Source of the DNA: Cerrena zonata
Lineage: Eukaryota > Basidiomycota > Agaricomycetes > Polyporales > Cerrenaceae
Assembly (NCBI GenBank): GCA_038087015.1
Contig: JASBNA010000002.1
Coordinates: forward strand, 930,001-994,000
Direction: 5' to 3'
Length of the DNA: 64,000 bases
The notes under the pieces were generated by a model, which searched no databases, was not told where the DNA came from, and worked only from the letters and a program-made list of their open reading frames with translations. Position 1 is the first letter of the stretch. Each line of letters starts with the position of its first letter. Below, piece by piece: positions 45,501 to 57,556 of the stretch. The translations under genes and the position numbers were made by a program.

Positions 45501-46614
45501 TTGGCGAACGGAGTAGAAGGCAGAACCATGGAGGATATTGTTGCCATGTTGCAGAATTCCGCTCAGGTTAATTTGATATTTTCAGTGTCTGTTCCTAGAA
45601 GCTGACTACGTATTCTAGGGTCACCGAGGATCACCACAGCTTGTGCAGCATAACAGAATGCCTCCTGGTGGCGCTCAGTTCAATCAGAACGCCGTTGATA
45701 TACATGCGTTGCATTTGCAACAGCTCCAACAGCAGCACCAACAACAACAACAGTATAATCAACGTCTGGATTCTCTCTATGACAGTCGCCTGGATGACCG
45801 AAACTTTGTTCCTGACGGTATGGTTCCTGGTCTTCGACCTGCACCTCGCCCTCGTAGTCGTGGCCCATCTGGCGCTCTTTACAACGACCCTCTGGAAGAG
45901 CAGCTCCACTACAACCAACAACGCATCCCTCAACAGCACCGAAACATCGACCAGATGTACGCGAGTCCTGGCGGTTCTATGTACGCAATAGGACGCGGTG
46001 CTCCTCCCATTCAGTTACAGCAACAACAGTTCCGCGGGAACCCGTCTCCGAGCCAGAATGCTATTCCTGGATCTTCCCAGCGTTTGCCTCCCGGTTTAGC
46101 GAACCTTGGCGGTCGACCTCCGCACGACCCATCGCAATACATCAATACACCTATGGGTTTGCCTGGGGGTGGTATTCCCGGCGGAATACCCTCGAATGCT
46201 CCTGCGCAGAATTTCAATAACTTCAACGGAGGTGGCCCTGGATTTGGCGGTAACTTGCCTGGGCGCGGACCTATGGCTGCTCCTCACCACCAAAATCAAA
46301 TTCCTCTGAACCAGCTTGCGGCTCTCAATCCTGGAGTTGATCTGCGTAGTGTTAACCAGGCGCAATTGCTTGGCATGGGTGGTGTTGGCCCTGGAGGCAA
46401 TATTCGCGGAGGTGGTTTCAACCCTCAGCATGGTCCTGCTGCGCAACTACCACCCATGGGGATGCGGCAACCTCCACAACAACAGCACGCTCCGCCGCAT
46501 ATGATGCAACAAATGCTTCCTCCCCATCTGCAGCAGCAGCACGGCCTAGGTGGAGGCAACTCGCAGGGAACTCAAGATCTCATGGCGCTCTTGATGGGTG
46601 GACACCGAGACTAG
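42537..46614 (+). CDS. eIF4E-transporter (4E-T)-like protein
   Basis: Probably an mRNA translation-repression and decay factor that binds eIF4E. Residues about 61-67 form YTRSQLL, the canonical YxxxxL-Phi eIF4E-binding motif in a context (RKLHVYTRSQLLSLSKSP) like that of animal 4E-T. Eight or so exons follow: FKDWFG-DWHEQQASNKK, RFRRDPDD, RSFRSTLTQ-type linker, then RKLGETSDDWRRG, a very long Arg/Asp-rich region (43600-44090), EPAWMDDYVP, LDEMFKLLIKKEAEKE, SRFAKFFDGK, MEDIVAMLQNSAQ, a Gln-rich region and a Gly/Pro/Gln-rich C-terminus ending GTQDLMALLMGGHRD. The SRF-KFF and DIVAMLQ motifs resemble the 4E-T C-terminal interaction boxes. Total about 1,100 residues. The assignment rests on these short motifs, not on a folded domain. 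The exact exon boundaries between 43,560 and 43,620 and near 44,465-44,520 are by eye. Confidence 0.72.
45718..45760 (+). repeat. CAA/CAG tract encoding polyglutamine
   Basis: A mixed CAA/CAG/CAC stretch encodes the Gln run LQQLQQQHQQQQQ in the 4E-T-like gene. More Gln-rich segments occur further on (about 46,015-46,030 and 46,475-46,540). Confidence 0.85.
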
Positions 46615-49600
46615 GTCATTCGCTTATAGAACTCTCGTTTAAAGCTGGTATCACTTTCTTTCAAGTACAAGTTAATTCCGTTCATATTCTATCTTCTTTC
46701 TTTTGACGCATTCATTCTGGCTTCTCATCTCGCTTAGCGCCTGATTTCGCTCTACGGTATCTCATTTTTGACTCGCTCGAAGCATGCAGCATTCCCCACC
46801 CTTGTACTCTAAGACACTCATATACGTATGGCTTCTGGTCATTATATATACTTTCGTATTCGATGATGACGTCGTAATTCACTTTGATAAAACACATAAT
46901 CGAATTTCCTTAATTGGACATAGATCGATCGATCACATGCGTCTGGGGTCCTACATTTGTTTGACCAAGGTGAAACATAAACGTTGCAATATAGAACCTC
47001 CACCAAGCAAGCTTGACATCAGCGCTGACTGTTAGAAAACGCTATGATTGCACTATATGTACTACGAGGTTGCGGTCTTAGGACCTCATTGTGATAACAG
47101 TCGGTAACCTATGTTCTGCCTAAATCCGAGATTGATATGCTGACGAATGGTCGATTCTCCCCATATGTGCACTATTGCTACCGCTTTCTTCCAGTCAGAT
47201 GCACTGTCTCCAAGATTTGATTCCCTCGTCTCCTCCGTATTGTGCAATACAAAACCCTTCTCCATGAGCTCACAAGGCTCTAGTGGTCGCTTCGTGTTAC
47301 CAGCATCTCACGCTCTAATAGCTAGCCATTTTCACATCCAAGGCACAGAAGGTACAAAACCTGACCAGAAGTCAGGATCGCTCCAAAACTGTCTGCTCCA
47401 CTTGACAACTTGACAGAGCGGACCTCTCCAACCCTGGTTTACCCTGGTTTACCCCGTCGACCTCACTCTCAGGGCCGCCGGCAAAGTACGAACGCAAGGT
47501 GCTATAGATATCGTTGGTTTCAAGTATCTGCTGTTCAAGCTTCAAGTGCACAAGGCGTTGAATTGCGAAGTTGCTCTAAATGCCGGCCCATTTGAAGGCC
47601 GAAGGATGTTTGACCTATGTCCAGACCAGCGACGATCGCTTTTAGCTTGATTCCCTTTCAGTAGCGATCAACTTCTCAGCTTCGACAGATTGCACCCTTT
47701 ACCACCGTAAGACCCTCCACCTTCCCTCCGAATGATATATTGTGTTCATTTCGTCTCTGACAGCTATCCTGTAACCTAAAGTCCTTGAAACCGGGTTGGA
47801 ATATTCGGTGTTGTTTAACAGCATGTGTCCCATAAGTCAAATACCCGGATGTAGGACCGGTTCGGTAAACTGCTCTCATGCGCCAGAAGGACAACCGTGG
47901 ACCTTCATCAGGTTTCTCCTCTTCCATAGTTTGTCGGCTTCCTCGGTGCCGGCTTTGTACTTGCCATCCTGGGTAACAAAGAACAACATCGAATTCCTTT
48001 CCCAGTGGCCCGTCAATTCTACCCACTGGTTTCTCAGGCTGATCCCATGCACTGAAATCGCGGTGATTGCAGGGCATTCAGTGGCAATGATGGACGTAAC
48101 GTACGTATTAACCGGATAGATTATCCATTTTGTATTCATTTTATGTACTAACTATGACTGAGACCGATAACAGTCGGCGGGTATACAGGATTTTACATAG
48201 CAGTCGGGAGAAATACCATGATGGAACGGATGTATGGGGCGACTTGTGCGTAACGATCGTTCGTCGAGGTTCGCATTAGAACCCCGCTAGAATATCAAAG
48301 ATCCCGACTCGAAACGACTTCGACCAGTACGTCATGTTTGTCCGCTCGGTAGTTGACCATGCTGACTGTCTTTCCTTCCATAGTCTTCTTGACTTCCTTC
48401 CTTTTGTCCAAGCTGGAAAGGGTAGCGGTCGTCTCACGAGATAGAAAGTCAATCCATCTCCGTGAATGATTAAAGCTTAAGTGCTTGCCACCGTCGAACC
48501 GGTTTGATCTTGAAATGGTATTTCGGTAAAGCGAAGTGATAGCTGGTGCAATTATTTGCTTGACTGGTACAACAAGCTCCAACTTTAGTCTGCATAAGAA
48601 CATATGATGCCCACTTTCTCCCAGCGTTGGGCAAGTCTAGGGTCACTTGACATTCGCATCTCGCATTTACATGTCATTTTTATAGCGCTGGAATACAACT
48701 ATATGAGATACGGAAGTTACAGAGGTCGCACGAGTGAGCGTCTGGCGTACTTTCGGATGCTATCTTCACGGGTAAGAGTACCTGAGCATGCCATCACGAA
48801 TTAAAGATTCGTGTGCACCATCAATTCGTTGCAGTTGTGGGTGCTGGTGAACGGGAACGTAGGGGTGAGCGATTTCCTACGAAACCTCCTCAGTTGTTGT
48901 AATTTTTTGTAATGAACGCTCGGTGAGTTATTGGACGTCCAGATGTCAATCTTTACGAGCGTTAGAACATGTTGGAAGAGAACAGATTCGAGAAGAGGTA
49001 GAATACTGATATTGCTGTGTGCTTGATGTGTCTAGAAAGGCTATCGGTTACATAAATGCCCATATGAGGAGCGGATCTCGGTCTGTGGAGGTGCCTGCAG
49101 GCAAAAACGTGTTCACGTTCGCGCATCTCTTGTCTAAGAGATGAGGAGAGGCGCAGCCAATAAGCGATGGATACGCATGAGCCTTGTGTATTAGAGACAG
49201 AATCGCCAAAGAAATAAGCGTACCACGCCCTCTGTGCGTTGCAAAGCCACTGGACCGCCATCTTCTTGCCTAGAAAGCCTGAAAGTGTCGGCATCTGGTT
49301 GCGCGTGTCCCCCCACACTGCTCTCCATTGCTTTTTGCTCGTGTGTGCAGAAGGTCATCTTTGAGCACTTGACCGCTCGGACTTGGCTGAATTGCCCACA
49401 GGATAGTAGGGATCAGTCTCGACTGGACCCCGTATCTGAGCCCGGCTGGACAGCGAGACCACCCTCGATTTCGATCTTGCGGTGTACTCACTCTTAATCT
49501 ACTATTCTTCCGCTAGAAAGTGGCATTCTCCGCCCATCGTCCCTCCTTTGGCTTTGACCTTCGCTTGCTGTCTCGCTTTCGCTGCAATAATTATTCGATA

Positions 49601-51415
49601 TTCCATTCCACAGTAATTCTCGCAAGACTCGTGTCTAATCGGTCTCTACCCCTATTCCCTCTGGCTGAAGCAACTTGGTCGAAGAGGGCTACATACATAA
49701 CAAACAAGTGTTTCTGAATCGGTGAGTGCAGCCACTCAGGAGTAGCGGAGGGAAGACTAAAGCGCAATGTGACCGGTGTTATCTAGGATATCCTGTGTGG
49801 TGAGTAACGTGGCTAGACTGCATATGAGGCGGCGCTGACAGGCACGAATAGATAGGGAGATATTGAAGAGGGTATTGTACTGGAGCAGAGAAAGGCTCGA
49901 CCGTTACACCAGGCAAGTCCACAGTCTCATCATTATCATTCTCTTGCACTACGTCACTGCGTCGTCGTGAAACGTGTCGGCGTGCACCTGCCTTATAAGG
50001 GAATTGCGACTCGATTCTGTGCCAGAGCTGGGCGTCTGTCTGATACTGCTCCCGGTCTGTGATCCACGATGCAGGACGGATTCCGTGCAGGAAGGCCCCT
50101 CCCACGCCTAATAGCGTCCGCGCCTCTTCTCTTCTCTCTGTTTTCATGTCTATTTTTCTGCGATTTGTGCTAGAGAGGCCTTCGTGAACAAGCACGACGG
50201 TGGGGGGCAGACCCCGACATGGACGGGAGACGAAATGGGCCGGGAACATAGAGAACGTCAGAGGCAGTGATGGGACAATAAGACGAGCTCATCAAATCCT
50301 CCGCATTAGTCGCCTGTATTTGATTATTGGAGGTCTAGGAACGTCCTGTGATTAGTGTATTCCTGCTGGCTGGCATCGCTTATCTTTGCTCAGTTGTCGT
50401 CACCGTGTCTCTCTTGTCTTCTCTCTTCCCTTTCCCCCTGTCTCCTCTTCCATTTTGCTTTCCCTTCATGTCATTCTAATGACTGCGACGACCTGAGCCA
50501 CGACGACCGCGCCCCCATTGGCAGACTCGAGGTTAGTACACGAGGCATCAGCGTCGGGCCGCAGGGTTGAGCCGTATTGGGTTGCTGATGATTGGCGGGG
50601 GAGTTGTGTTGTGCACGACGGGACTGCGAGGCATTGGCTGGGGGATGTATGAATGATTGCCCATGATCCATCGACATCGATGTCTTGCGGAGTATTGTAG
50701 TGTTTAGCGGTGCATATGGTATGGGATGCCAATGATTCGCAGGGGCAGGCGACGGCGACGATTCACATCTGGTCGATTCGACTCGCCTTGTTTTTCGCTT
50801 TGCCTCTTCCCTTCCTCCCCGCGCCTCCGCTCCCCCGGGCCCCTTATATCCAATTCGGTCGCAGCCCTCCTCTTGTCTTCTCGAGCTCGACCCTTTCCTC
50901 CTCGTCCTCTCCCTCTCTTCTCTGCTCTTTCCTTACGACGCCCATGCTGACCACGATCTTTATTTGACATCAACAGCCCGCCCTCTCCCCGTCGCTTGTC
51001 CACAAGTGCCCACCCCGCACCTCACAACTCGCCTTCCTGCCACTTCTCCGTATCGTATGCACCTAGTTTGGTCATCCGTAAGTGGTTCTTTTTTGTCATC
51101 GCTCTTCCTTAGAAGCTTGTTGCCTCAGACTCTCTATCGCGGGCGGCGCCGGTCGGGCTAATCGCTCCCCCCGCCCTCGTGGCCGCCATGTCGTGGTGTG
51201 CAGCCCATTGGCCACACCGTCCTTCGACACCAGTCTACGTCTGTTAGATCGAAGGACCGGCTTTCTATCGTCCCCCTCGGCGGGGCCCTCGTTCAACTCT
51301 CCCTGCACCCCCGCCAGTGTCCATCTCTCTCTCCTACTTTGTCCACCCAACCGTGGCGTAAAGTGTGTGTGGTAGTTGGTGCCGACGAGCGTGCTTGTGC
51401 AGCGCATATTCCGAG
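46615..51415. other. Gene-poor region, 4.8 kb
   Basis: No gene can be supported. Two overlapping minus-strand frames at 47676-48077 and 47876-48139 and another at 48295-48603 contain protein-like stretches (CYPGWQVQSRHRGSRQ, HWERNSMLFFVTQDGKYKAG, RRWIDFLSRETTATLSSLDK). They sit in different frames with stops between them, as in a decayed gene. A 10-base tandem repeat ACCCTGGTTT lies at 47431-47456. From about 50,360 to 51,080 the plus strand is pyrimidine-rich and probably holds the promoter and leader of the cyclin gene; a GTAAGT donor at 51,079 suggests a leader intron. No transposase, integrase or terminal repeats were recognised. Confidence 0.45.
47431..47456. repeat. Short tandem repeat ACCCTGGTTT x2.6
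   Basis: Two exact copies of ACCCTGGTTT and a partial third (ACCCCG) occur in tandem in non-coding DNA. Confidence 0.8.
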
Positions 51416-53000
51416 ATGGAGACACCTCATTCACCCGTACCGACCCAGACTGACGCTCAACTCTCTTGCAGGACTCAGTTGATTTCGCAGTCCCCACCTC
51501 AAACGGTCGGTTCACCTCCCAACGACATGAAGGACGTTTCAAATTCCACCAGGCATTCCCGTCCTACCGCATACCCCAAGAAACGACCGTCCCCCCATGG
51601 TGTCTCCAAGACCCGCAAACAACAATCCCCGCTTTGTCCCCCACTCCACGTCGTACGCAAATCTCCCCGTAACGCGCGGGCGGAACATCTCGCCCTACGA
51701 CAGCGAGATGCCCACATCCAAGCCCTTCGTAGAGAGGGGGTCTACTTGGAAGAAGACTATCGTGAAGAGATTCAGTTCTACATGCACGAAATGGAGGTAA
51801 GCGCCTCTTACACCAACCTCATCCGTAACATCCCGCTCAATCGTTGACCCATCATCTCCCTATAGCGTTACACCATGTCTTCAACAGCTTCCATGGACCA
51901 GCAGCCAGAGATCAGATGGCACATGAGGCCGTGTCTAGTCGACTTTCTAGTAGAGGTCCACTTTACCTTCCGTCTTAGACCGGAAACACTCTATCTCACC
52001 CTGAACATCATCGACCGCTACGTATCCCGCCGGATCGTCTATGTCAAGCACTACCAGCTTGTTGGCTGTGCTGCCCTTTGGATCGCTGCCAAATTCGAGG
52101 ACGCGAAAGAAAGAGTGCCTACAGTACAAGACCTTGCCCAAATTTGTCGTGAAACTTACGACGAGTCTGCATTTATTCAGATGGAGGGTCACGTTCTGGC
52201 TACCATTCAGTGGACACTCGGACACCCTACTGCGGAAGCATGGCTCCGCGTGCTTTGCTGTGGCTCTTACATCGAAGACACGAAAGTGCAACATGTCGCC
52301 CGCTTCTTGATGGAGATCACTCTCTTTTATAGAGAGTTTGTTCAATATACTCCGTCCTCAATCGCCCTAGGTGCTCTCACGTTGGCGCGATATCTCTGTG
52401 GCAAAAGTCGTCGTATTTTCGAAGAGACAGAGGAATGTCTGGACATAGTCGAGCACTTGGACAACCGCTTGGCCAAGCACGTCAATGATTTGTCAGAGAC
52501 ACTTGTCAAGAAGTACTCCTATGCTTTCTATTCCAAGGCAGGCGACGTTTGTCGTACAATACTACTTAGAAGGAGGCCGTTTCAAGCGTCAAGCCATCGC
52601 TACTCTACCCATGACCCCCATCCGCGCGTACTCGTCAAAAGTCAGTACACCAATGAGCGTATCGACCACGGCGTCAGATCTCTCGGACGACATGCCCGCT
52701 ACACCTACCAGTCCGATATTCTCTAGCGATTTCATGTCGAGTTCACATTTCTCTGATGATAAGGAGAATTGTCCGTCATCTCCTACATTTGAGCCTATCA
52801 TCAGCAAGCAACATGTTGACCCAACTCCGGAGCAGTACCTGCCTCACGACTTCGTATCCTTTGGGCGGCCAGCACTGCATAGCTTGAATGTAGCGTCACC
52901 ACGTCCGGTGGACCCTGGTTTCATAGACCTGATCTTATCCCCCCTGGACGTCTGTGTATCACCCCACATCACTGTCTTTCGTCCTCCCCTGGCGTTATAG
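51416..53000 (+). CDS. B-type mitotic cyclin, with an apparent one-base frame break
   Basis: Regulatory partner of Cdk1. After a basic N-terminal region, REGVYLEEDYREEIQFYMHE leads, through an intron (51796-51865), to ERYTMSSTASMDQQPEIRWH and the cyclin box: MRPCLVDFLVEVHFTFRLRP, ETLYLTLNIIDRYVSRR (Clb-type), LVGCAALWIAAKFEDAKE. The second cyclin fold ends NDLSETLVKKYSYAFYSKA. Here, at about 52,541, the frame must shift by one base: the expected continuation TFVVQYYLEGGRFKRQ and the Ser/Pro-rich tail (DDKENCPSSPTFEP, ending VFRPPLAL at 53000) are in another frame. In the original frame the protein would instead end at 52,726 with an unrelated tail. This is either a sequencing error, a real mutation, or an odd splice. 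The start is uncertain: 51416 (METPHSP) or 51527 (MKDVSNSTRHS), the region upstream being open. Confidence 0.82.
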
Positions 53001-55674
53001 GTTGTAAAAAGTCTTCCATTGTCCCGGGCATTCAGTTCAAGAACTCGCAAAAAATGTATCACCATACTGTCCACGTTGGCATCATCACACATCTGTTTCT
53101 GCAAACTCAACATTCATCCTCATCATCATGCATATCCACTCCTCTTGCAATTTCTCTCTCTTTTCTCGTCTCAATATCAGCATCATACAGTCAAGCACGG
53201 CGGGTGTCACACTCCGTCATCTACGTTAATCAGGAGTACCGGAAGGCCCCTTGATCGCAGCCCCGCCGATGTAACAAGGCAATGTTGTAAAACCATTACG
53301 GACGGTCATCTTCATCTTCCCACCAACCGTTGTGCACTCGCTGTGTCTTGCCTCAATCATCGAACATTCAACACATTCATTCTTCACTTGTCTGTTACTC
53401 TATGCATCCCCGTCGTTACCAGCCATCCTCGCCTCTTCCGTGTCGCCTTACGCGATGAGATTCGACAGATTCCTGCCCCCCTCTGTAAAGTCACCTTTAA
53501 ATCATCCCCCTCGCCTTCTTTTATATCTTATTCTTCACTTTTATTGTACATTTCCAAATTTACCCGTTCGCAACCTTTTATTATTTCCTTTTCGTCAAGC
53601 AATCATCCCATCCGCATCCGCACGCATTTTTTGGTCCTTTCAAACTCTTTGTGTCAACCTTTACTCTCCACTTCGTCTCTCGTCAATGTTGTTACCTCCC
53701 TCCACCTGTCGTCTCGTATCATCGCCTCTTTTCTCTCTCTCCAGACCGCAACACCACCTTGCAAGAATGCCTAAAGGGCGTTATCTGTCGTCGTCTCGCA
53801 CATTTCTCTACACTACCGAGCCGCCTTTCTTTTGTGAATCGCAATATCAGATTATTGTCGGAAGCGCAAGCCCTCTGCCTGATCGTTTGACACTCAAGAT
53901 CCTATTATTTGGTTCAAGATTGGCGTTTCAAGATGGTCTTGCGACACCTTCTGCCCTGCCAACGTATTCAAGAACACGAAAATGTTATTCAGAGACTCAG
54001 ACTTTAGACAATAAGCTTTGGCACCAGTCGGTTTGATGTTCCAGAAATCGAAATGGTTAGTCTTATTTTGGTAATGTTTGACGGGCGGTTTTACTTCAGA
54101 CGATCGAAGAACCAAGACGCGTCGACTTGGAAGTTGGAACTCCTCCATTGCCTCTCACGTGATCGCGTTCTGGTACGACACCTGCGAGGTCCTCTGTTCT
54201 CTCTTGACTCTTCCAGACTAATATTCTTCCCCTCATTACCCTCGGTGACTCGGTCAATTGCAGGACAGCCTCTTCAATTTCCATATGCTCGCATCAGCCT
54301 CGAGCACGACAGTTATCGGAATTTGCGCTCACTGCCAAAGCTTTTGGTACGTTCTGTCAGAAGCTTGTACGCGCCCACAGCTCCAAATCACTTTGCGCCT
54401 AGGTCATATGGTATCGGCGCATACTACGTACATATCCCGTCATAAACTGTGCCTGGGATCTCGCGGATACCTTTTTCTCGTCCTTAGCCCCTTCATTATC
54501 TCACAATATCTTATTATCTAGATATGAGGGGTCCGACCTCGGTCCTAAGGGAGGACAACCATCATTGATTTGACTTGTCCCAACTATGATCCTGTTCACC
54601 CCTCTGCGGCCATAGCAGCCGGACGGTTCATACAATACCAAACTTACGCCACGACCATCACCCGGTCTCAGTCATTATAGACTCTGGGACGTCAAGCCAG
54701 TCTCAGCCATTACTTCCAAGTTGCGTAGTACGTTGAGTACTTCAACGGGTTCGATATCCGTTTCACAATGTTTTCCATGTGCTTTCGTTGCAAGATTACA
54801 ACTTTGCAACATCTCTTCCCATGCGTGAAGGCTTGGAAGTAGGAGTGAATACGCGCAGTTCTGTAGCCTGATACATTACTCACGGTTTTCAGACTAGAAG
54901 ACGAGAAGTTGTTGGAGTCCTTTCAAGCAATGCGCTGATACGGCGCAAGATTCCGCTCTTATTGTTGTATGTACATTCGTAACCTTTACCCTTGATTTGA
55001 TACATCGCTTCACTCATACCGCCGTGGACTGTATTTAGATATCCTTTCCATTCAGGTGTTCCATGTTGCTAGGCTTCCCGGGGGAAGCTGTCCGAAATAC
55101 AAAGCCACCATCGTGATTCCACCCCTTTATTTCCTTTTATACCCCTATGCGTCCGTCGATCTAGACAAGTGCATTCACAACCCAGGCACGTTACTTACCT
55201 TTCATGTGGAAGCGTGTGGAGTAAGCTTGAGATCCCTGAGGTACATCTCCGAATAGCTTGCATAGAAGGTATTCAGGGAGGGTGGTACAATCAATCACGC
55301 TATGTGCACTATGCCTTGTGCGCAGATAACGATTGAATTTCCCCGGGGTCATCGCAGAATAGTTACCTTTAGGCGAGATTGAAAGACAGGAATGTGATAA
55401 TTTGATCATTTCTCCGTAGACGTCGCTTCGCATTCGGTAAGTACAAAGGAATGAGTGTATCGCTTATCGCACTCTTTACCTTCTCGAACACGAGCTTTTG
55501 AAAATGTAGGAAGTCACAAGCCTCGGAACTCAAATGGTTTTTGGTAAGCAGCTATGAATACACGGTTTTATTACTTCTGTTCGTTTTCCCCAAGACACAC
55601 ATTACACTTCCCGCAGAACCAAGACCTTTTCCCGTTTACTCCGTGCTGATAACGATCCGGGTAAGCCAAGTGAT
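53001..55674. other. Gene-poor region with a long pyrimidine-rich tract
   Basis: No gene supported. Roughly 53,050-53,760 is strongly C/T-rich on the plus strand, which creates long but meaningless open frames (for example 53019-53774). It could be the cyclin 3' UTR, or the leader of an unseen gene starting at the ATG at 53,767, whose 90-codon frame matches nothing known. 54,500-55,670 shows no coding character. The last part is the 3' flank of the oxidoreductase. Confidence 0.45.
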
Positions 55675-57556
55675 TTACTCCAACAGCCACTGATTATCTT
55701 TCTGCTTGATAAAGACAGCTCGTTTCTCATCGAGGGAAATACGGCCAGCATTAAGGATGGCAGTGGTGAGAACCGTATTTTCGATGGTCGGAAGTCCGTG
55801 CTTGTCGTAGTCAGCAGGTTGTGTCTCTCCGCCATTCACACTTCTTGCGGCATCGATGAACTTCTCGATGGATATGTAGCCGTAACCTCTTTGGCCGTCG
55901 AAATGTCCGCTCTCCGAAGGAGAGTATTTCATACTGCGTTGGCGGGTGGTTAAACCAAAGACGGGTTTCCTTTTGCAAATAAATACGGGACTTACTAGAA
56001 GGGGTTGTACCAAGTCTTCCCTGTCTCGTCAGCGACGATGTCATACCCACGGTGAGCTTGGTCGACATTAATCTCTCCCTATATTGCAAAATGGGCTCCT
56101 TTAATGAACGAATGCCGAGAGATTTAGTGTGGAACGTGTCCTACCTTTTCTGCCATGTAGTACCAGTGTTGGGCCGAGTGAACTCCGGCCTTTAGGGGTG
56201 CTGTCCAAGACGCAGTATAAACGGCTGTTCCTTTATGTTTAGAGCTACTGAGTGACTGCCAATCGACAAGCAAGGTAATCGTGTCCTCTGTCTGAGGGAC
56301 ACAGTTGTATGGCTCTCCTGTAGCGATACCAGTCGCTGCACTTGCGATTACTCGAGTAGGTATGGCCTTCCCTTGCATAATCCAACAGTGGATGTCAATA
56401 TGGTGAGACGACAAATAGTAACTAGAAATCGCGCCATGTAAGTCAACTATTGACATTCCTTTTTCGAAAAGTGGTACTACCTGATATCCGAGTCTTTTCC
56501 AGCCCATGCACGGAATGTCTCCAATTGAGCCTTAGGTTGGCTCATCCAGGCACTGTAAAAGTTGAATTCACCCAATGAAGCGGCACGCGCTTTGGCATCG
56601 CTGTAGACAGGGTCGAATCTGCGTTCACACACCCGGAGTTAGCTTCAGGACTCGGATTTACCAACACTGAACATTTGCCTCTTGTGGTGTTCAACGAAGC
56701 ACACGACGTTGTGTTGCTTGGCCGACTCTATCAAGTCTTGATGATGGGTCAAGAGTTGTGTTGCTGGCTTGGTGACCAGAACATGCAATTTACGCTCAAT
56801 TGCGTATTTTGCGATAGGATAGTGAGTACCTGAGAGCCCGTGAGTATATATGTACAGGTGCCAGGGATTCATCAACTTACTATCTGGAGTGAAGATGATC
56901 ACGGCGTCGCCAGGTGAGAGCTTGTCGATGGCATCCTTGTCTATGAAATAGCATTACTTTGACAGTCCACTAAGAATCGGACAAGCTTGACACCTACATG
57001 CTTCTCCACTAATTTGATTACCTTCGGGGTATGCATCAAAGCTAGGCAACAAACATTAACAATTTCCTCGATTTTGCGGGGAAATTACATAAACATACGA
57101 AATGTCCATATCCTTGTAGACATTGGCAATATTCTCTTGCAAGTGTTGACGGATAGCTGGGAATTTCGAACCATTTGTCCCGACCATGCTAAGATGGTCT
57201 ACCTACAATGACATCATTGAAATCGGTGTCATTTTATACGGATTTAATAGACAACTAACTTTGCCCAATCTTCGGAGGTCAAATAGAGTGAGTCCTACAA
57301 CCTAATCATATTATGTTATTCCATTAATCACATCTCTTGGAAGGCTACAATCCAGACTTACGCCGATCTGACAAATGCGCTCACACTTGAGCAAATACCG
57401 TGAAATACAGTTGAGTAAAACGTACCTTCTTGTCGGATTTAGATGCACCAGAGCCTGTCCATCCTGTAGTGTACTCCCCCTACAGCATTTTCTATCAGTA
57501 ACTATGTTCAAGACTAAGGTGAAGAACGAGGTACTGACAGTACCACCTAAACTCAT
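55675..57556 (-). CDS. Gfo/Idh/MocA-family NAD(P)-dependent oxidoreductase
   Basis: A Rossmann-fold dehydrogenase acting on a sugar or polyol, probably cytosolic. At least eight exons: MSLGG (57556), [60 protein letters not shown], then [127 protein letters not shown], then [16 protein letters not shown] and a C-terminus from [20 protein letters not shown] to NQWLLE. The Lys of the family's (E)KP motif is kept (TKP); the glycine-rich nucleotide loop is the variant [13 protein letters not shown]. Similar fungal proteins are often labelled D-galacturonate reductase, but I would not assign a substrate. No neighbouring pathway genes help. Confidence 0.85.

Noticed and set aside
47676..48139. Two overlapping minus-strand frames as a possible gene
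   Set aside because: They read in two frames with no clear intron to join them and show no known domain; kept only as part of the gene-poor region finding.
50704..51003. Arg/Gly/Lys-rich minus-strand open frame
   Set aside because: It is the complement of the pyrimidine-rich leader of the cyclin; purine-rich strands give such Arg/Glu-rich frames by composition.
53019..53774. 251-codon plus-strand open frame
   Set aside because: It coincides with a C/T-rich tract, which lacks stop codons by composition; residues are Ser/Leu/Pro-rich without a recognisable pattern.
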